From: a bacterium | GTDB taxonomy: Bacteria; Patescibacteriota; Saccharimonadia; Saccharimonadales; Saccharimonadaceae | Assembly (NCBI GenBank): GCA_030530485.1 | Contig: JAUMUX010000001.1 | Coordinates: 62,001-126,000, forward strand | Length of the DNA: 64,000 bases | Direction of reading: 5' to 3' | Shown here: positions 31,456-39,988 of the stretch, piece after piece | Layout: every line of letters begins with the position of its first letter | How positions within the stretch are numbered: the stretch's first letter is position 1 | The notes under the pieces: generated by a model | The model's database searches: none | What the model was told of the DNA's origin: nothing | The model's input: only the letters and a program-made list of their open reading frames with translations | Made by a program: the position numbers and the translations under genes

Positions 31456-32556
31456 TTAATCAAAGATAATCATCGAGTCGCCGTAAGAAAGAAAATGATA
31501 TTTCTGCGCGGCGGCGTGTGCGTAAGCTTGCGCGAGGTTTTCCCAGCCCGCAAAAGCGCTCGCCAGCATTAGCACGGTTGATTTTGGTGCGTGAAAATTG
31601 GTAATCAAGCCGTCAATAGTTTCGAAAATATAGCCAGGATAAATGAAAATATCGGCTTCGCCAGTTAAATCGCCGTTGGGCTTTTTCGAAATCTGGCTTG
31701 GGTTTTCGAAATTCGAATTTTTGCCTGAATTGCCCACTAAACTTTTTTCGAAAATCGCATTGTGGGCGTATTCCAGCGTGCGGGCAACAGTAGTGCCGAG
31801 CGCAAAAATGCGCCCGCCTGCAGCTTTAGTTTCGCGAATTTGCTTGGCGGTTTCGGCGGGAATTTCGAAATATTCTTGGTGCATTTGGTGCTCTTCGATT
31901 TTTTCCGCCCGAATCGGCAAGAAAGTTCCCAGTCCGACGTGAAGCGTGAGATAGCAAATATTCACGCCCTTTTCGCGCAACGTTTGCAGAATTTCCTCCG
32001 TCATATTCAGGCTGGCAGTCGGTGCCGCCACCGAGCCCTTCTCTTCGGCAAAAACAGTTTGATAACGCTCGATGTCCAGCGCGGTAGCATCGCGGCGCAT
32101 ATACGGCGGAAGCGGAACGGTGCCGAATTTTTCGCAAATTTCACGCAAATCTTTTTGCGAGCGAACAATCGCCAAACCATCGCCCAAAATTTCTTCAACT
32201 TTGATTTTTTCGTGCGAATTTTTAATGGTTAAAATATCACCCGCCTTAATTTTACCGCGATACATCACCTTGTGCTTGTGCCAGTCGTCGTCGCTGCCGT
32301 GGCGTTCCAAAATCACCAATTCACGCTCAACGCCGCTTTCTTTTTGCACAAAGATTCGCGCTTTTATTACCTTGGTGTCGTTTAAAATTAGCGTGTCGCC
32401 AGGCTGAAAAAAATCAGAAATTTGGCGATAAAAAGTATCTTTAATCTTGCCAGTTTCGCGGTTTAAAGCCAAAAGTCGTGAGCCGCCGCGCGTTTTTGGC
32501 GGGTGGCTGGCAATCAATTCCTCGGGTAAATGATAAGTGTAATCCTCAAGTTTCAT
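31456..32556 (-). CDS. queA: SAM:tRNA ribosyltransferase-isomerase QueA
   Basis: A 366-residue enzyme of queuosine biosynthesis that adds the ribosyl part of S-adenosylmethionine to preQ1 in tRNA, giving epoxyqueuosine. Family blocks: DYTYHLPEELIASHPP, GDTLILNDTKVIKAR, the TVPLPPYMRRD block, EKGSVAAPTASLNMTEEIL, TLHVGLGTFLPI and NFHAPKSTVLMLASAF. No other queuosine gene is in the window, so the base may be salvaged. TAAAAT lies 6 nt before the start. Confidence 0.95.
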   Translation of the reverse strand: MKLEDYTYHLPEELIASHPPKTRGGSRLLALNRETGKIKDTFYRQISDFFQPGDTLILNDTKVIKARIFVQKESGVERELVILERHGSDDDWHKHKVMYRGKIKAGDILTIKNSHEKIKVEEILGDGLAIVRSQKDLREICEKFGTVPLPPYMRRDATALDIERYQTVFAEEKGSVAAPTASLNMTEEILQTLREKGVNICYLTLHVGLGTFLPIRAEKIEEHQMHQEYFEIPAETAKQIRETKAAGGRIFALGTTVARTLEYAHNAIFEKSLVGNSGKNSNFENPSQISKKPNGDLTGEADIFIYPGYIFETIDGLITNFHAPKSTVLMLASAFAGWENLAQAYAHAAAQKYHFLSYGDSMIIFD

Positions 32557-32562
32557 TTCTAT

Positions 32563-32568
32563 ATTTTA
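32563..32568 (-). promoter_or_regulatory. -10 box of queA
   Basis: TAAAAT, 6 nt from the ATG at 32556; leaderless geometry. Confidence 0.5.
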
Positions 32569-32593
32569 CCACTTTTTCGAGGTTTATTCAAAT

Positions 32594-32615
32594 AAAAACC
32601 GCGCGTTTAGCGCGG
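32594..32615 (-). terminator. Terminator of the coiled-coil gene
   Basis: On the minus strand CCGCGC, short loop, GCGCGG, then T5. Confidence 0.75.
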
Positions 32616-32625
32616 GAAGGAGGTG

Positions 32626-33165
32626 TTACTTAAAACGAGTGTTCTGAAGATGAATTTTCGCCTTTCGGAGGTTTTTAATTTCTTTCGAAATCGCCCCAAT
32701 TTTTTTCGAAAATTCGCTCAGTTTTTCGAAAAGCTCAACCAATCGTTTATCTTGAGCTTCTCGAATGGCGTTTTTGAGCAAGATGGTATAAATTTCTTGA
32801 GCAAATTCCATCTCGATTCGATGAGTATTCTGCTCTTTTTCGATTTCCAGCTTCTTCTGAATATCTCTTGGTCGCCCGAGAAATTCGGCCTTATGCCGTT
32901 CATTCCAATGCTCACGCGCAAGGCGTTTAATTTTCACAATCTCTTCGGCGATAATTGTTTCGAGCAAAACGAAGCGACTCAAAAACTCCTTACAATTTGG
33001 CGAATCGTTCGGAAAAGCCGCCACTGCATCTTTTAGCCCGTCGATTAATTCCAGGCGTGTTTTTGCGGCTTCGATTCTGAGCGAAACACGCTCTTCTTTT
33101 ATTTCATTTATCCGTTTATTCGCCCTTCTAAGGCGATTTTTTAATACATTTTTTTCTGATGCCAT
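32626..33165 (-). CDS. Hypothetical coiled-coil protein, 179 residues
   Basis: An almost entirely helical, charged protein with heptad-like patterns at about residues 1-45 and 120-175. It has a good ribosome site (GGGAGGTG) and its own terminator. No domain was recognised and no membrane segment is present. The function is unknown. Confidence 0.6.
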   Translation of the reverse strand: MASEKNVLKNRLRRANKRINEIKEERVSLRIEAAKTRLELIDGLKDAVAAFPNDSPNCKEFLSRFVLLETIIAEEIVKIKRLAREHWNERHKAEFLGRPRDIQKKLEIEKEQNTHRIEMEFAQEIYTILLKNAIREAQDKRLVELFEKLSEFSKKIGAISKEIKNLRKAKIHLQNTRFK

Positions 33166-33317
33166 ACTTCGGCACCTCCCTTAAAAAACTCCAAGCTTAA
33201 AAGCTCAGGCTAACAAATTATAATATAAAAACGTAAATAAGTCAAGTAAGAATTTAAATCAAAAATTGCGCGATAATAATTTTCGCACGATTCTTGACTA
33301 ATATAAACCTCTCAAAT

Positions 33318-33836
33318 TTAGAATGAAGCTTCTACGGCTGCCCAAGTTGCGTCTTCGCTATCTTCTGGGATAATAATAGTTACTTGGTCACCAATTTTAA
33401 GCTTGAAATAAGTAACGCTGGCAAGCAGAATTTTGTATTCATTACCACCCGCTTCTACAAAATACGAACCATCGTGATTGATGAGCGTGCCGATAACTTG
33501 TCGGCGTGGCACTGGACCGATTTGCTTATAGATAAATCCGCCATCGTCGTTGATTGTAAGCTTCAAGATATCGCCCTCCACAAGCTTAGATTTTGAAGCA
33601 TAGTTTGCTGGCACTGGGTAATTTTTGCCATCTGGTCCAATCATTGTTTGACCGTCGAAAACTCCTTCGATAACTTTTCCCTGTGAGCTTTCGATAATCG
33701 AAGTGTTTGGCGCTACTACTGTATTATCTTCTCCGCTAATCGAGATGAGCAATTCTTTTGCAGCTGCTAGATTCGTTTCCGCTTCTTGAATCAAGCTTTT
33801 AAGCCGCTTAATTTGTTTTTCTGGTAATTCAGACAT
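33318..33836 (-). CDS. Hypothetical protein, helix plus beta domain, 172 residues
   Basis: An N-terminal helical segment (about 1-32) followed by a beta-rich region with two similar-looking halves (around VPANYASKSKLVEGDILKL and EYKILLASVTYFKLKIGDQV). This suggests a duplicated small barrel. Proteins of this look are common in CPR genomes. A nucleic-acid-binding role is possible but unproven. Confidence 0.55.
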   Translation of the reverse strand: MSELPEKQIKRLKSLIQEAETNLAAAKELLISISGEDNTVVAPNTSIIESSQGKVIEGVFDGQTMIGPDGKNYPVPANYASKSKLVEGDILKLTINDDGGFIYKQIGPVPRRQVIGTLINHDGSYFVEAGGNEYKILLASVTYFKLKIGDQVTIIIPEDSEDATWAAVEASF

Positions 33837-34088
33837 ATTCCTCGCATTTTCCTTTGTCTGTTTGATATTTATAATTTAATCCATATCATAATACCAAAAA
33901 ATTCTAAAGTTGTCAAGCAGAAATGATTTTTTAAGCAAAATTAAAGGTTTTTCCACAATTTTTAATCTGTTCGAATAAAAACGTTGTATTTTTTACAAAA
34001 ATGTTTATGCTTAAAAACAAAGCTTTATTTGCAATATCTTCTGCAATGGTATAATTTGAAAATACCAAATTTGGAGGTGGCTCTTTCG

Positions 34089-34292
34089 ATGAACACGATG
34101 GCGAGAACTGCATTCAGAATGCTTGCATTGTTCAATTGTGCGCTTTTTGTTTTGCAGGGATTTAATGTTTTGCCTATTTTGCTTGCCTGTTTTTGCAGAA
34201 TATGCACCGTGATAACACCCGAGACAATTGACGGTTTCAGGCGAGAAGAAGAAAATCTCACATTGAGGTTGGTGCTGATTATATTTGGATAG
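34089..34292 (+). CDS. Small cysteine-containing membrane protein, 67 residues
   Basis: Preceded by a TATAAT near 34050 and a strong GGAGGTGG ribosome site at 34073-34080. The product has a hydrophobic segment (about residues 8-40) with four cysteines and a charged middle part. The frame closes at 34292, but a second frame right after it encodes another strongly hydrophobic stretch up to 34396. A frameshifted longer membrane protein is therefore possible. Function unknown. Confidence 0.4.
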   Translation: MNTMARTAFRMLALFNCALFVLQGFNVLPILLACFCRICTVITPETIDGFRREEENLTLRLVLIIFG

Positions 34293-34396
34293 CTAAACTC
34301 GTGGCTATTGTTGCGGTAGGTATCGTTCCGCTTTTCGAGACGATAATCGATGTGGCTATAGCATTCATTTTGGCTTCCCTGCTCAATTTTATTTAA
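34293..34396 (+). other. Possible second half of the small membrane protein in a shifted frame
   Basis: The shifted frame from about 34286 reads IAKLVAIVAVGIVPLFETII and continues hydrophobic to a TAA just before the terminator. No ribosome site precedes it, so it is either frameshifted coding sequence or chance. Confidence 0.3.
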
Positions 34397-34425
34397 AGTC
34401 GTTTTTCGAAACGGCTTTTTCTTTT
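34395..34425 (+). terminator. Terminator with TTCGAA in the loop
   Basis: AAGTCGTTT...AAACGGCTT stem with a G-T pair, followed by a T-run. Confidence 0.7.
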
Positions 34426-34507
34426 TTCGAAAAATCAAAAAATCGCCCGCGGCAAGCAAGCGATTTTCGAAAAATCTTAAATTAGGTCGATTTGTTTTGT
34501 ATTAAAA

Positions 34508-34873
34508 TTAAGCAAGCTCAACAGTTGCGCCAGCTTCTTCAAGTTTCTTTTTAGCTTCTTCAGCTTCATCTTTCGAAACTTTTTCTTTAACTGGTGCTGG
34601 AGCACCGTCAACGATAGCTTTAGCTTCACCAAGTCCAAGACCTGTGATTTCTTTAACTGCTTTAATCACAGCAACTTTTTGCGCACCAGCGTCTTTCAAA
34701 GTAACTGTAAATTCTGTTTGTTCGTCACCAGTATCAGCGGCGCCAGCAGTAGCGGCAACAGCAACGGCAGCTGGTTCAATTCCGTATTCCTTTTTGAGGT
34801 GTTCTTTCAATTCGTTAGCTTCAAGAATAGTCAATTTTACCAATTCTTCAGCCAATTTTTTAATGTCAGCCAT
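34508..34873 (-). CDS. rplL: Ribosomal protein bL12 (L7/L12)
   Basis: A 121-residue stalk protein that recruits translation factors. N-terminal dimerisation helices, a flexible Ala-rich hinge (about 38-50) and the C-terminal domain with [20 protein letters not shown] are clear. It follows rplJ as in other bacteria. Confidence 0.97.
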   Translation of the reverse strand: MADIKKLAEELVKLTILEANELKEHLKKEYGIEPAAVAVAATAGAADTGDEQTEFTVTLKDAGAQKVAVIKAVKEITGLGLGEAKAIVDGAPAPVKEKVSKDEAEEAKKKLEEAGATVELA

Positions 34874-34917
34874 TTTTGACTCCTTTAAAAATTAAGTGGT
34901 TAGTATTCTAAAATAAA

Positions 34918-35430
34918 TTAATTGGTTGCTTCTTTTCGAAAATCCAAATCTTCGTTGGTAAGACCACCAGCAATCGCGTTGATTGGTGAAAGAAGTGTGT
35001 CCACGATTTGACCAATGAGTTGGTCTTTGCCTGGAAGTTCTGAAAGTGTTGTAACAGTTGCAGTGTCCATTACGTCGCCGTTGTCAGCAAATGCACCAAC
35101 GAGCTTCATTTCTGGGTGGTTTTTAGCAAATTTACCCAAAACTTGCGCAGCGGCAATCTCGTCTTCGCTTGAAATTGCGTAAACAAGTTGACCTTTTAGC
35201 GCAGAAGTGTCAGATGCTTTCAAAGCTTCAACTTCTTGCATTGCAACGCGCACAAGGCGGTTTTTAACAACTTTGATTTGAACGCCAGCTTCGCGAGCTT
35301 CTTTTCGAAGTTCTTGAAGGTCGGCAACTGTCAAACCTTTGTATTCAGCAAAAGCTGTCATTTTTGCGTCTTTTAGAGCGGCGCTTAATTCAGCAACCAA
35401 TTGGTTCTTTTTATCGCGTGATAATGCCAT
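34918..35430 (-). CDS. rplJ: Ribosomal protein uL10
   Basis: A 170-residue protein that anchors L7/L12 dimers to 23S rRNA. The N-terminal RNA-binding domain has FAEYKGLTVADLQELRKEAR and IKVVKNRLVRVAM, and the C-terminal helix binds L12. It is preceded by an L10-type leader. It lacks the usual rplA directly upstream, since about 4.5 kb of other DNA lies between. Confidence 0.96.
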   Translation of the reverse strand: MALSRDKKNQLVAELSAALKDAKMTAFAEYKGLTVADLQELRKEAREAGVQIKVVKNRLVRVAMQEVEALKASDTSALKGQLVYAISSEDEIAAAQVLGKFAKNHPEMKLVGAFADNGDVMDTATVTTLSELPGKDQLIGQIVDTLLSPINAIAGGLTNEDLDFRKEATN

Positions 35431-35586
35431 AAAAACTCCTTTTTTGGTTAGTATTTTTTCGACCTAATTGTTAAGATTCTAGCGTTTTGAAAGCCTCCCT
35501 TCAAAACTCGTTGGCAGAAAGAAAAAGTATTCCTCGGTAGCGGATTAAGCCTGGCTAACGCGAGGCGGCTACTGTCTCTGGCAACT
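35431..35586 (-). ncRNA. L10 leader (autoregulatory 5' UTR of rplJ-rplL)
   Basis: A 156-nt leader from a TAAAAT box at 35593-35598 to the rplJ start. It holds long stems, a GCCGCCTCGCG segment and an AATCCGCTACCGAGG segment like the kink-turn part of known L10 leaders, plus a CTCCCTTCAAAAC/GTTTTGAAGG hairpin. In other bacteria the L10-L12 complex binds here and represses translation. Confidence 0.6.
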
Positions 35587-35657
35587 TGTTTTATTTTAGC
35601 ACAAAAATAGTTTTTTGGCAAGGACTTTCCTCTCTTGCCATCCTCAAGGGGAGGTGA

Positions 35658-35663
35658 TATAAT
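35658..35663 (+). promoter_or_regulatory. -10 box of the first pilin gene
   Basis: TATAAT, 7 nt before the ATG at 35671. A GGAGGTGA just before it lies too far upstream to serve as a normal ribosome site. Confidence 0.45.
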
Positions 35664-35670
35664 AACTAAT

Positions 35671-36218
35671 ATGAATAATAACCATAACCAAAATAATAAT
35701 ACAAAACTCGGTTTCACTATCATTGAAGTCGTCCTAGTCCTAGCCGTTGCTGGCTTAATCTTCCTCATGGTCTTTATTGCCTTACCGGCTTTACAACGAT
35801 CGCAGCGTAATCAGGCTTATAAGAATAATGTTTCAATGGCGATTTCATTAATCCAGAGATATAAAGCTAACAATAAAACGCGTTGATTCCGACGGTTCAT
35901 AATGATGTTGGATTTATTACGGGTCAAGCGAATCCAGATTACGCAACTCATCCGCTGAAGAGTTATATTGATAATGCTGGGTTTGCGGACGGAACTAATT
36001 TTAAAATATGGCGTCTAGATTCGAACTCTAATCTAACAATTAATTCGCGTAATTTTGGTTCAACTATCTATGGGCGAATTTTAATTGTTGAACGGTCAAA
36101 ATGTCCAGTAAATGGCGATTTTGAGAGCGGTTATCATTTTCCGTATTCAAAAGGATCAACGACTGTTTCAACGGTTCTTGAAGAAGGCGAAGGGTTGCTT
36201 TATTGCCAGGAAATTTGA
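35671..36218 (+). pseudogene. Type IV pilin-like protein, frameshifted
   Basis: The N-terminus is a class III signal with a short Asn-rich leader and KLG/FTIIEVVLVLAVAGLIF (prepilin-peptidase site after Gly, Glu at +5), then the long hydrophobic helix to about residue 48. The first frame stops at a TGA at 35884-35886, while the rest of a pilin-like globular domain continues in another frame to 36218 (ending GEGLLYCQEI). One missing base near 35880 explains this. A homologue with its own frameshift lies at 56033-56532. It may be a real pseudogene, phase variation or an assembly error. Confidence 0.7.
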
Positions 36219-36265
36219 TTTAATTTTTGTGCTTTAATTAAAAGAAAAAGCCTCGTACGTGAAGC

Positions 36266-36496
36266 CTAATAGATTTTGTTTACCACGACATAACGTTCAG
36301 TTATATCAACAGTAAACTTATGATTCAAAAAAATCAGCGTAAAATATTTCATAGCTACTTGATTTTCCGAATCTTTTTTCCAGAGACGACAAGAGTTTTT
36401 TATTTTCTTATCGTCTCTGGAGTATGTGCCTGAACCGTTTTTGTCAGTTAGTTGTTTTAAAATTTTATAACAACTAACTGAGATCCAATTACTCAT
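36266..36496 (-). CDS. Hypothetical protein, 76 residues
   Basis: A small basic protein with no recognised motif. The ATG is preceded by GGGGGTG, a possible ribosome site. It sits at the edge of the decay island, so it may itself be a fragment. Confidence 0.35.
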   Translation of the reverse strand: MSNWISVSCYKILKQLTDKNGSGTYSRDDKKIKNSCRLWKKDSENQVAMKYFTLIFLNHKFTVDITERYVVVNKIY

Positions 36497-36810
36497 TTTT
36501 CACCCCCCTTTTTTTTCTAGCCCTACTGGGCTTTTATATATTATATAATATTTTTTATTTAAAAGCAAAATTAGTCGCAAATCTAATGCGCCGTTCGTCA
36601 TTTTCGGCTTCGGCGGATTTTTGAATTTCAGTTTTCAGCTTCAATGTCGTCTTCTTAACTTTTTCTGCTCTATTTAAATTTCAATGCTGGCAAGAATATT
36701 AGGAAAATATATTACAATCTAAATTCCTAAAAATAAAACCAGATTTAGATTTGGAAAATAGATTTTTTTGTGCTATAATTTAGACATAAACATAATCAAA
36801 TAGTCTAAAG
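36497..36810. other. Non-coding, nothing recognised
   Basis: An AT-rich stretch of about 310 bases between the 76-residue gene and the degraded gene at 36818. A TATAAT at 36774-36779 could be a promoter for the latter. No other structure was seen. Confidence 0.4.
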
Positions 36811-36817
36811 GCGGGAA

Positions 36818-37725
36818 ATGGTTCCGTCAATTTTATCAATTGGAAACGTAACAAAAGATATATTTTTAGAAATAAATGAACGTGACAAGATTTTTATTGA
36901 TGAAAAAATCTGTTTCATTATGATTTAGTTTTTGATGATTAGGCTCTTGAATATGAGCGTCAGGCGGGGATTTTTGGTGGCGTTATTTTGAGCGAGAATA
37001 TTTTTTAAGCTGCTCATCTAAAAAGTTTTTCTAATGTAAATCCACGGGGGGGGGGGGTCCAATTTTAATTTTAAAACAGAAAAATATCCATTTTTAGAAC
37101 GATATACGATTTCGTATAAAAATTTTGTCGAATAAACCTCGTAATCTTCAGTGGGTTGCGCCGATTTTTGTGCCAGAGACGGATCTATATTGCTGATTCT
37201 AATTTTTCCAAAAGCTATTTAGGGTCTTTTCGTAAATATCTTTTAGATCATCAGAATATTGATTTAGTTTTTTGTTTGAACGATCTTGATAATGATTTAG
37301 CTAGAGAATTTTTTGTCGCGGGCTAGTTTGGTGTTTGTTGATTTTAAAAAACCTGTTTTAACTGATTTAATTGATTATTCAACGGTCGAAAATGCGATTG
37401 ATTCATTAAAGAATCCTTGGCGTTAAAAGTATAGTTTTGATGGATGGTGAATACATAATCACTGGAAATAATCAAAAAAATATCAAGGATTAAAACGACT
37501 TTCAAACTTAATTCTTTTTACCAAAAGCAAATTTTTCAGTCTTCTTATATTGCTGAACATTTTAATAGTGATGATTTTGATAAAAATCTTAAAACGGCGT
37601 TAATAGTTGCTGAAGAATCTGATTTTAATAATATTTTGAAGTCGATTTTTGCGGAGCAAATTTCAAGAATCCATAGCGAAAGGTATATTGTGGAATCTAT
37701 ACGAGATGAACCGAATTTGACCTAA
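36818..37725 (+). pseudogene. Heavily degraded gene, possibly PfkB-like
   Basis: Starts ATG with the text ILSIGNVTKDIFLEI, which resembles the first strand of PfkB-family sugar kinases. The frame then breaks many times within 900 bases (stops and shifts around 36929, 37008, 37320-37380 and 37435-37530). Coding-like stretches remain in several frames, for example IDLVFCLNDLDNDLARE and KTALIVAEESDFNNIL. A run of 12 G lies inside. The family call is weak; decay is certain. Confidence 0.5.
37046..37057 (+). repeat. Homopolymer of 12 G
   Basis: The only long G-run noticed in this AT-rich window, inside the degraded gene; prone to slippage. Confidence 0.8.
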
Positions 37726-37728
37726 AAA

Positions 37729-38724
37729 ATGCGCAAAATTGCCAAAATGATGGTTGAACGCCCTAAAGGAATTTTTGCGGCTGATGAATCGGGCGGAAAT
37801 ATTCATAAAAAATTTGAAAGCATCGGCTTGGACGATACTTGAGAGAATCATCGTCGATATCGTGAAATGTTATTTTTAACTCCGGATATTGAAAATTATT
37901 TAAGTGGTGTGATTTTGTTTGAAGAAACTACAGAACAGACTGATTCGCAAGGGGTTAATTTTGTTCAATATCTGAAAAATAGAAATTTGTTAGTTGGGGT
38001 AAAGTTAGATGAAGGTTTGAGGCCACTATTTGGGTTCGAAAATGAAACAATTACGGCTGGATTGGATTCTCTTGAAGAAAAGCTTGAAAAATATTCAAAG
38101 TGCGGGATTAATTTTGCTAAATGGAGAGTAGCTTTTAAGGTAGATGAAGAAAAAGATCTTCCTAGTGAGGCTGCTATTGCCGCTAATGTTCAGGTTTTAG
38201 CGCGTTACGCTAAAGCTTGCCAGTAATTTGGGATCGTGCCTATCGTTGAGCCAGAAGTTATTTTTGATGGAAATCACTCTGTCAAAGCTTGTCGATTAGC
38301 TACAGGACGAGTCTTGTTTGCGCTTTTTGAAGAATTGAAGCTTTTCGGTGTTGACTTAAGAGCTATAATTTTAAAAACCAACATGGTTTCTACCGGTAAA
38401 AATTCCGCGATACAATCTTCGCCAAAAGAAGTTGCAGCTGAAACACAGTTAATGTTTTAAGAAAAACCATTCCTCAAGACTTGGCTGGAATAGTATTTTT
38501 GTCGGGTGGTCAGGATGTAATTCAAGCGACAGATAATCTCCAGGTGATCACTAATCTTGGGCCTTTTGATTGGGGGCGTGACTTACAGCTATGCGCGGAC
38601 CCTTCAGATTTCAGCCCTTCAAGCTTGGCGTGGAAAAGATGAAAATATTCGGCAAGCTCAACTGATCTTTTTGGAAAGAGTTGCAACAAATTCGCACGCT
38701 TTGCATGAAAAATTGATTAGTTAA
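37729..38724 (+). pseudogene. Class I fructose-bisphosphate aldolase, degraded
   Basis: The family is clear from GIFAADESGGNIHKKFESIG, NFVQYLKNRNLLVGVKLDEG-like text, IVPIVEPEVIFDGNHS, GIVFLSGGQ and the C-terminal ALQAWRGKDENI. The frame is destroyed by a TGA at about 37841, a TAA at about 38226 and at least two shifts between 38445 and 38580. The stop at 38226 falls where related proteins have Glu (CQEAGIVPIVEPE), so single-base decay is visible. This would remove the glycolytic aldolase unless another copy exists elsewhere. Confidence 0.85.
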
Positions 38725-38751
38725 ATAAAAAAGGCCGGATTCAATCCGACC
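38725..38751 (-). terminator. Terminator of the MYG1-family locus
   Basis: On the minus strand GGTCGGATT pairs with AATCCGGCC, followed by T6. Confidence 0.65.
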
Positions 38752-38780
38752 ATCAAACTTAGGAGGTTACACGGTTACGG

Positions 38781-39670
38781 TTACTGCGCCGCGGGTATAT
38801 CCACCGCTTTGCTTGCTATGGCAATAGCATCTTCGCGGGTTTCTGCGACCGCAAAGAAGCCAGCTGCATGACAGAAGACGGCGGTTTTGATACCACCGTA
38901 AGCTTTTGCGAGGTTTTCCCCGCTCAAGCCGCGCCAATCGTTCGGGAACGGCTTCCGCTGTCCCATTCGATTGTCCGCACTTGGCGGAATGGCTTGGATG
39001 GCCCAGTGGCCATCTCTGTCGGGGAAGATTGCGTAAAGCAATCTTTTGGCTTTTTGGCTATCTGAATTCAGGATAGTCTCTAGCCATCCCCCAATGAACT
39101 GCTCCATTACCAGCAGCTCATCAGTAGCCGATTCTATCAGCTCGGCTACTATCTTTTCGCTGCGGATATTTGATGCCGCGGCGATGACCGTGCAAGCTAG
39201 CACTACTCTGGCCAGCTTGCAAGCCTCGATGAAGCCTACATCGTCATCTTCATCTTTATCCCAGAGGGGATTGAAGAGTCCGATGGCGCTTGAAATCGAC
39301 ATCTCTTTGCCGATTTCAATTTGGCCGGTGGTCAGATCGTCAATATCTTGGTTTTAAGACACCTTTGATGATCTGACCGCCATACTCCCGCCATTATCAA
39401 TCCAGCGGAGGTATATTTTATCCCGTTTGGGCGCGCCTCCGTGAATTTCTTTTGGTGGTGATCAAAGCGTTTCTTTTCAGCGCTAAACTCCCCACCGACA
39501 TCATATACGATAGCATTTGTGCTATCGATGATGTCTCTATTTCTAGTTCTTAGCAACCTAACTGGAAATAAAAATTCCAGCATTACAATTGCAAAGACCT
39601 CATCAGCGTGATAAGGGGCGGTGTGGGTAATTGCATTCATCCACTTGCTATAAGATTCGAATAAAATCAT
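38781..39670 (-). pseudogene. MYG1/UPF0160-family hydrolase, frameshifted
   Basis: The N-terminal frame has the metal-binding motif PYHADEVFAIVML and the RFDHHQKKF block of the MYG1 family (DHH-like phosphoesterases). It runs to about 39375, then the coding moves through a second frame (YGGQIIKG) to a third frame carrying the C-terminal half with DWRGLSGENLAKAYG and FCHAAGFFAVA. Two shifts near 39345-39375 break it. The ATG at 39670 has an AGGAGG ribosome site. Confidence 0.65.
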
Positions 39671-39777
39671 TTTAGTCCTCCTTTTTAAAGTGATATCTAT
39701 AATTAAAACATCTAACACCTGTTTTGTAAGTACCCTGCCCCCTTTACCCAAACCAACCGCTCACTTTCCCAAAACCA

Positions 39778-39880
39778 CTATAGTGCTTTTAAAAAGGAGA
39801 CTAGTGCTTTTTAAGATCTGTTATAGCACTTTTCGGAGTTTGCTATAGCAAACGAAAATGACTGCTATAGCACTTTTTGA
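39778..39880. repeat. Five-copy iteron-like array with 22-bp period
   Basis: The trinucleotide TAG of a TATAG(C/T) core recurs at 39781, 39802, 39824, 39846 and 39868, i.e. 21, 22, 22 and 22 bp apart. Copies read CTATAGTGCTTTT, CTAGTGCTTTTT, TATAGCACTTTT, CTATAGCAAAC and CTATAGCACTTTTT. The fourth lies in a perfect 16-bp palindrome (39838-39853). Function unknown; operator array or relic origin. Confidence 0.55.
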
Positions 39881-39944
39881 AATCGGCGCGTAATTACGGT
39901 CGAAAGCGCTTGATGTCATTCTGTCGTTTGGACTTTATAAAATC

Positions 39945-39966
39945 AAAAAACCACCCGTATGGAGTG
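39945..39966 (-). terminator. Terminator of rplA
   Basis: On the minus strand CCACTCCATACGGGTGG forms a hairpin followed by T6. Confidence 0.65.
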
Positions 39967-39988
39967 GAATTTTGAGTTGGTTTGAAAA

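Noticed and set aside
36818-38724. UGA or UAA recoding instead of pseudogenes
   Set aside because: TGA ends intact genes such as ftsI, and the broken aldolase also has TAA stops and frame changes that recoding cannot explain.
39778-39880. CRISPR-like array
   Set aside because: The repeat core is only about 10 bp with a 22-bp period, there are no spacers of 30 bp and no cas genes in the window.
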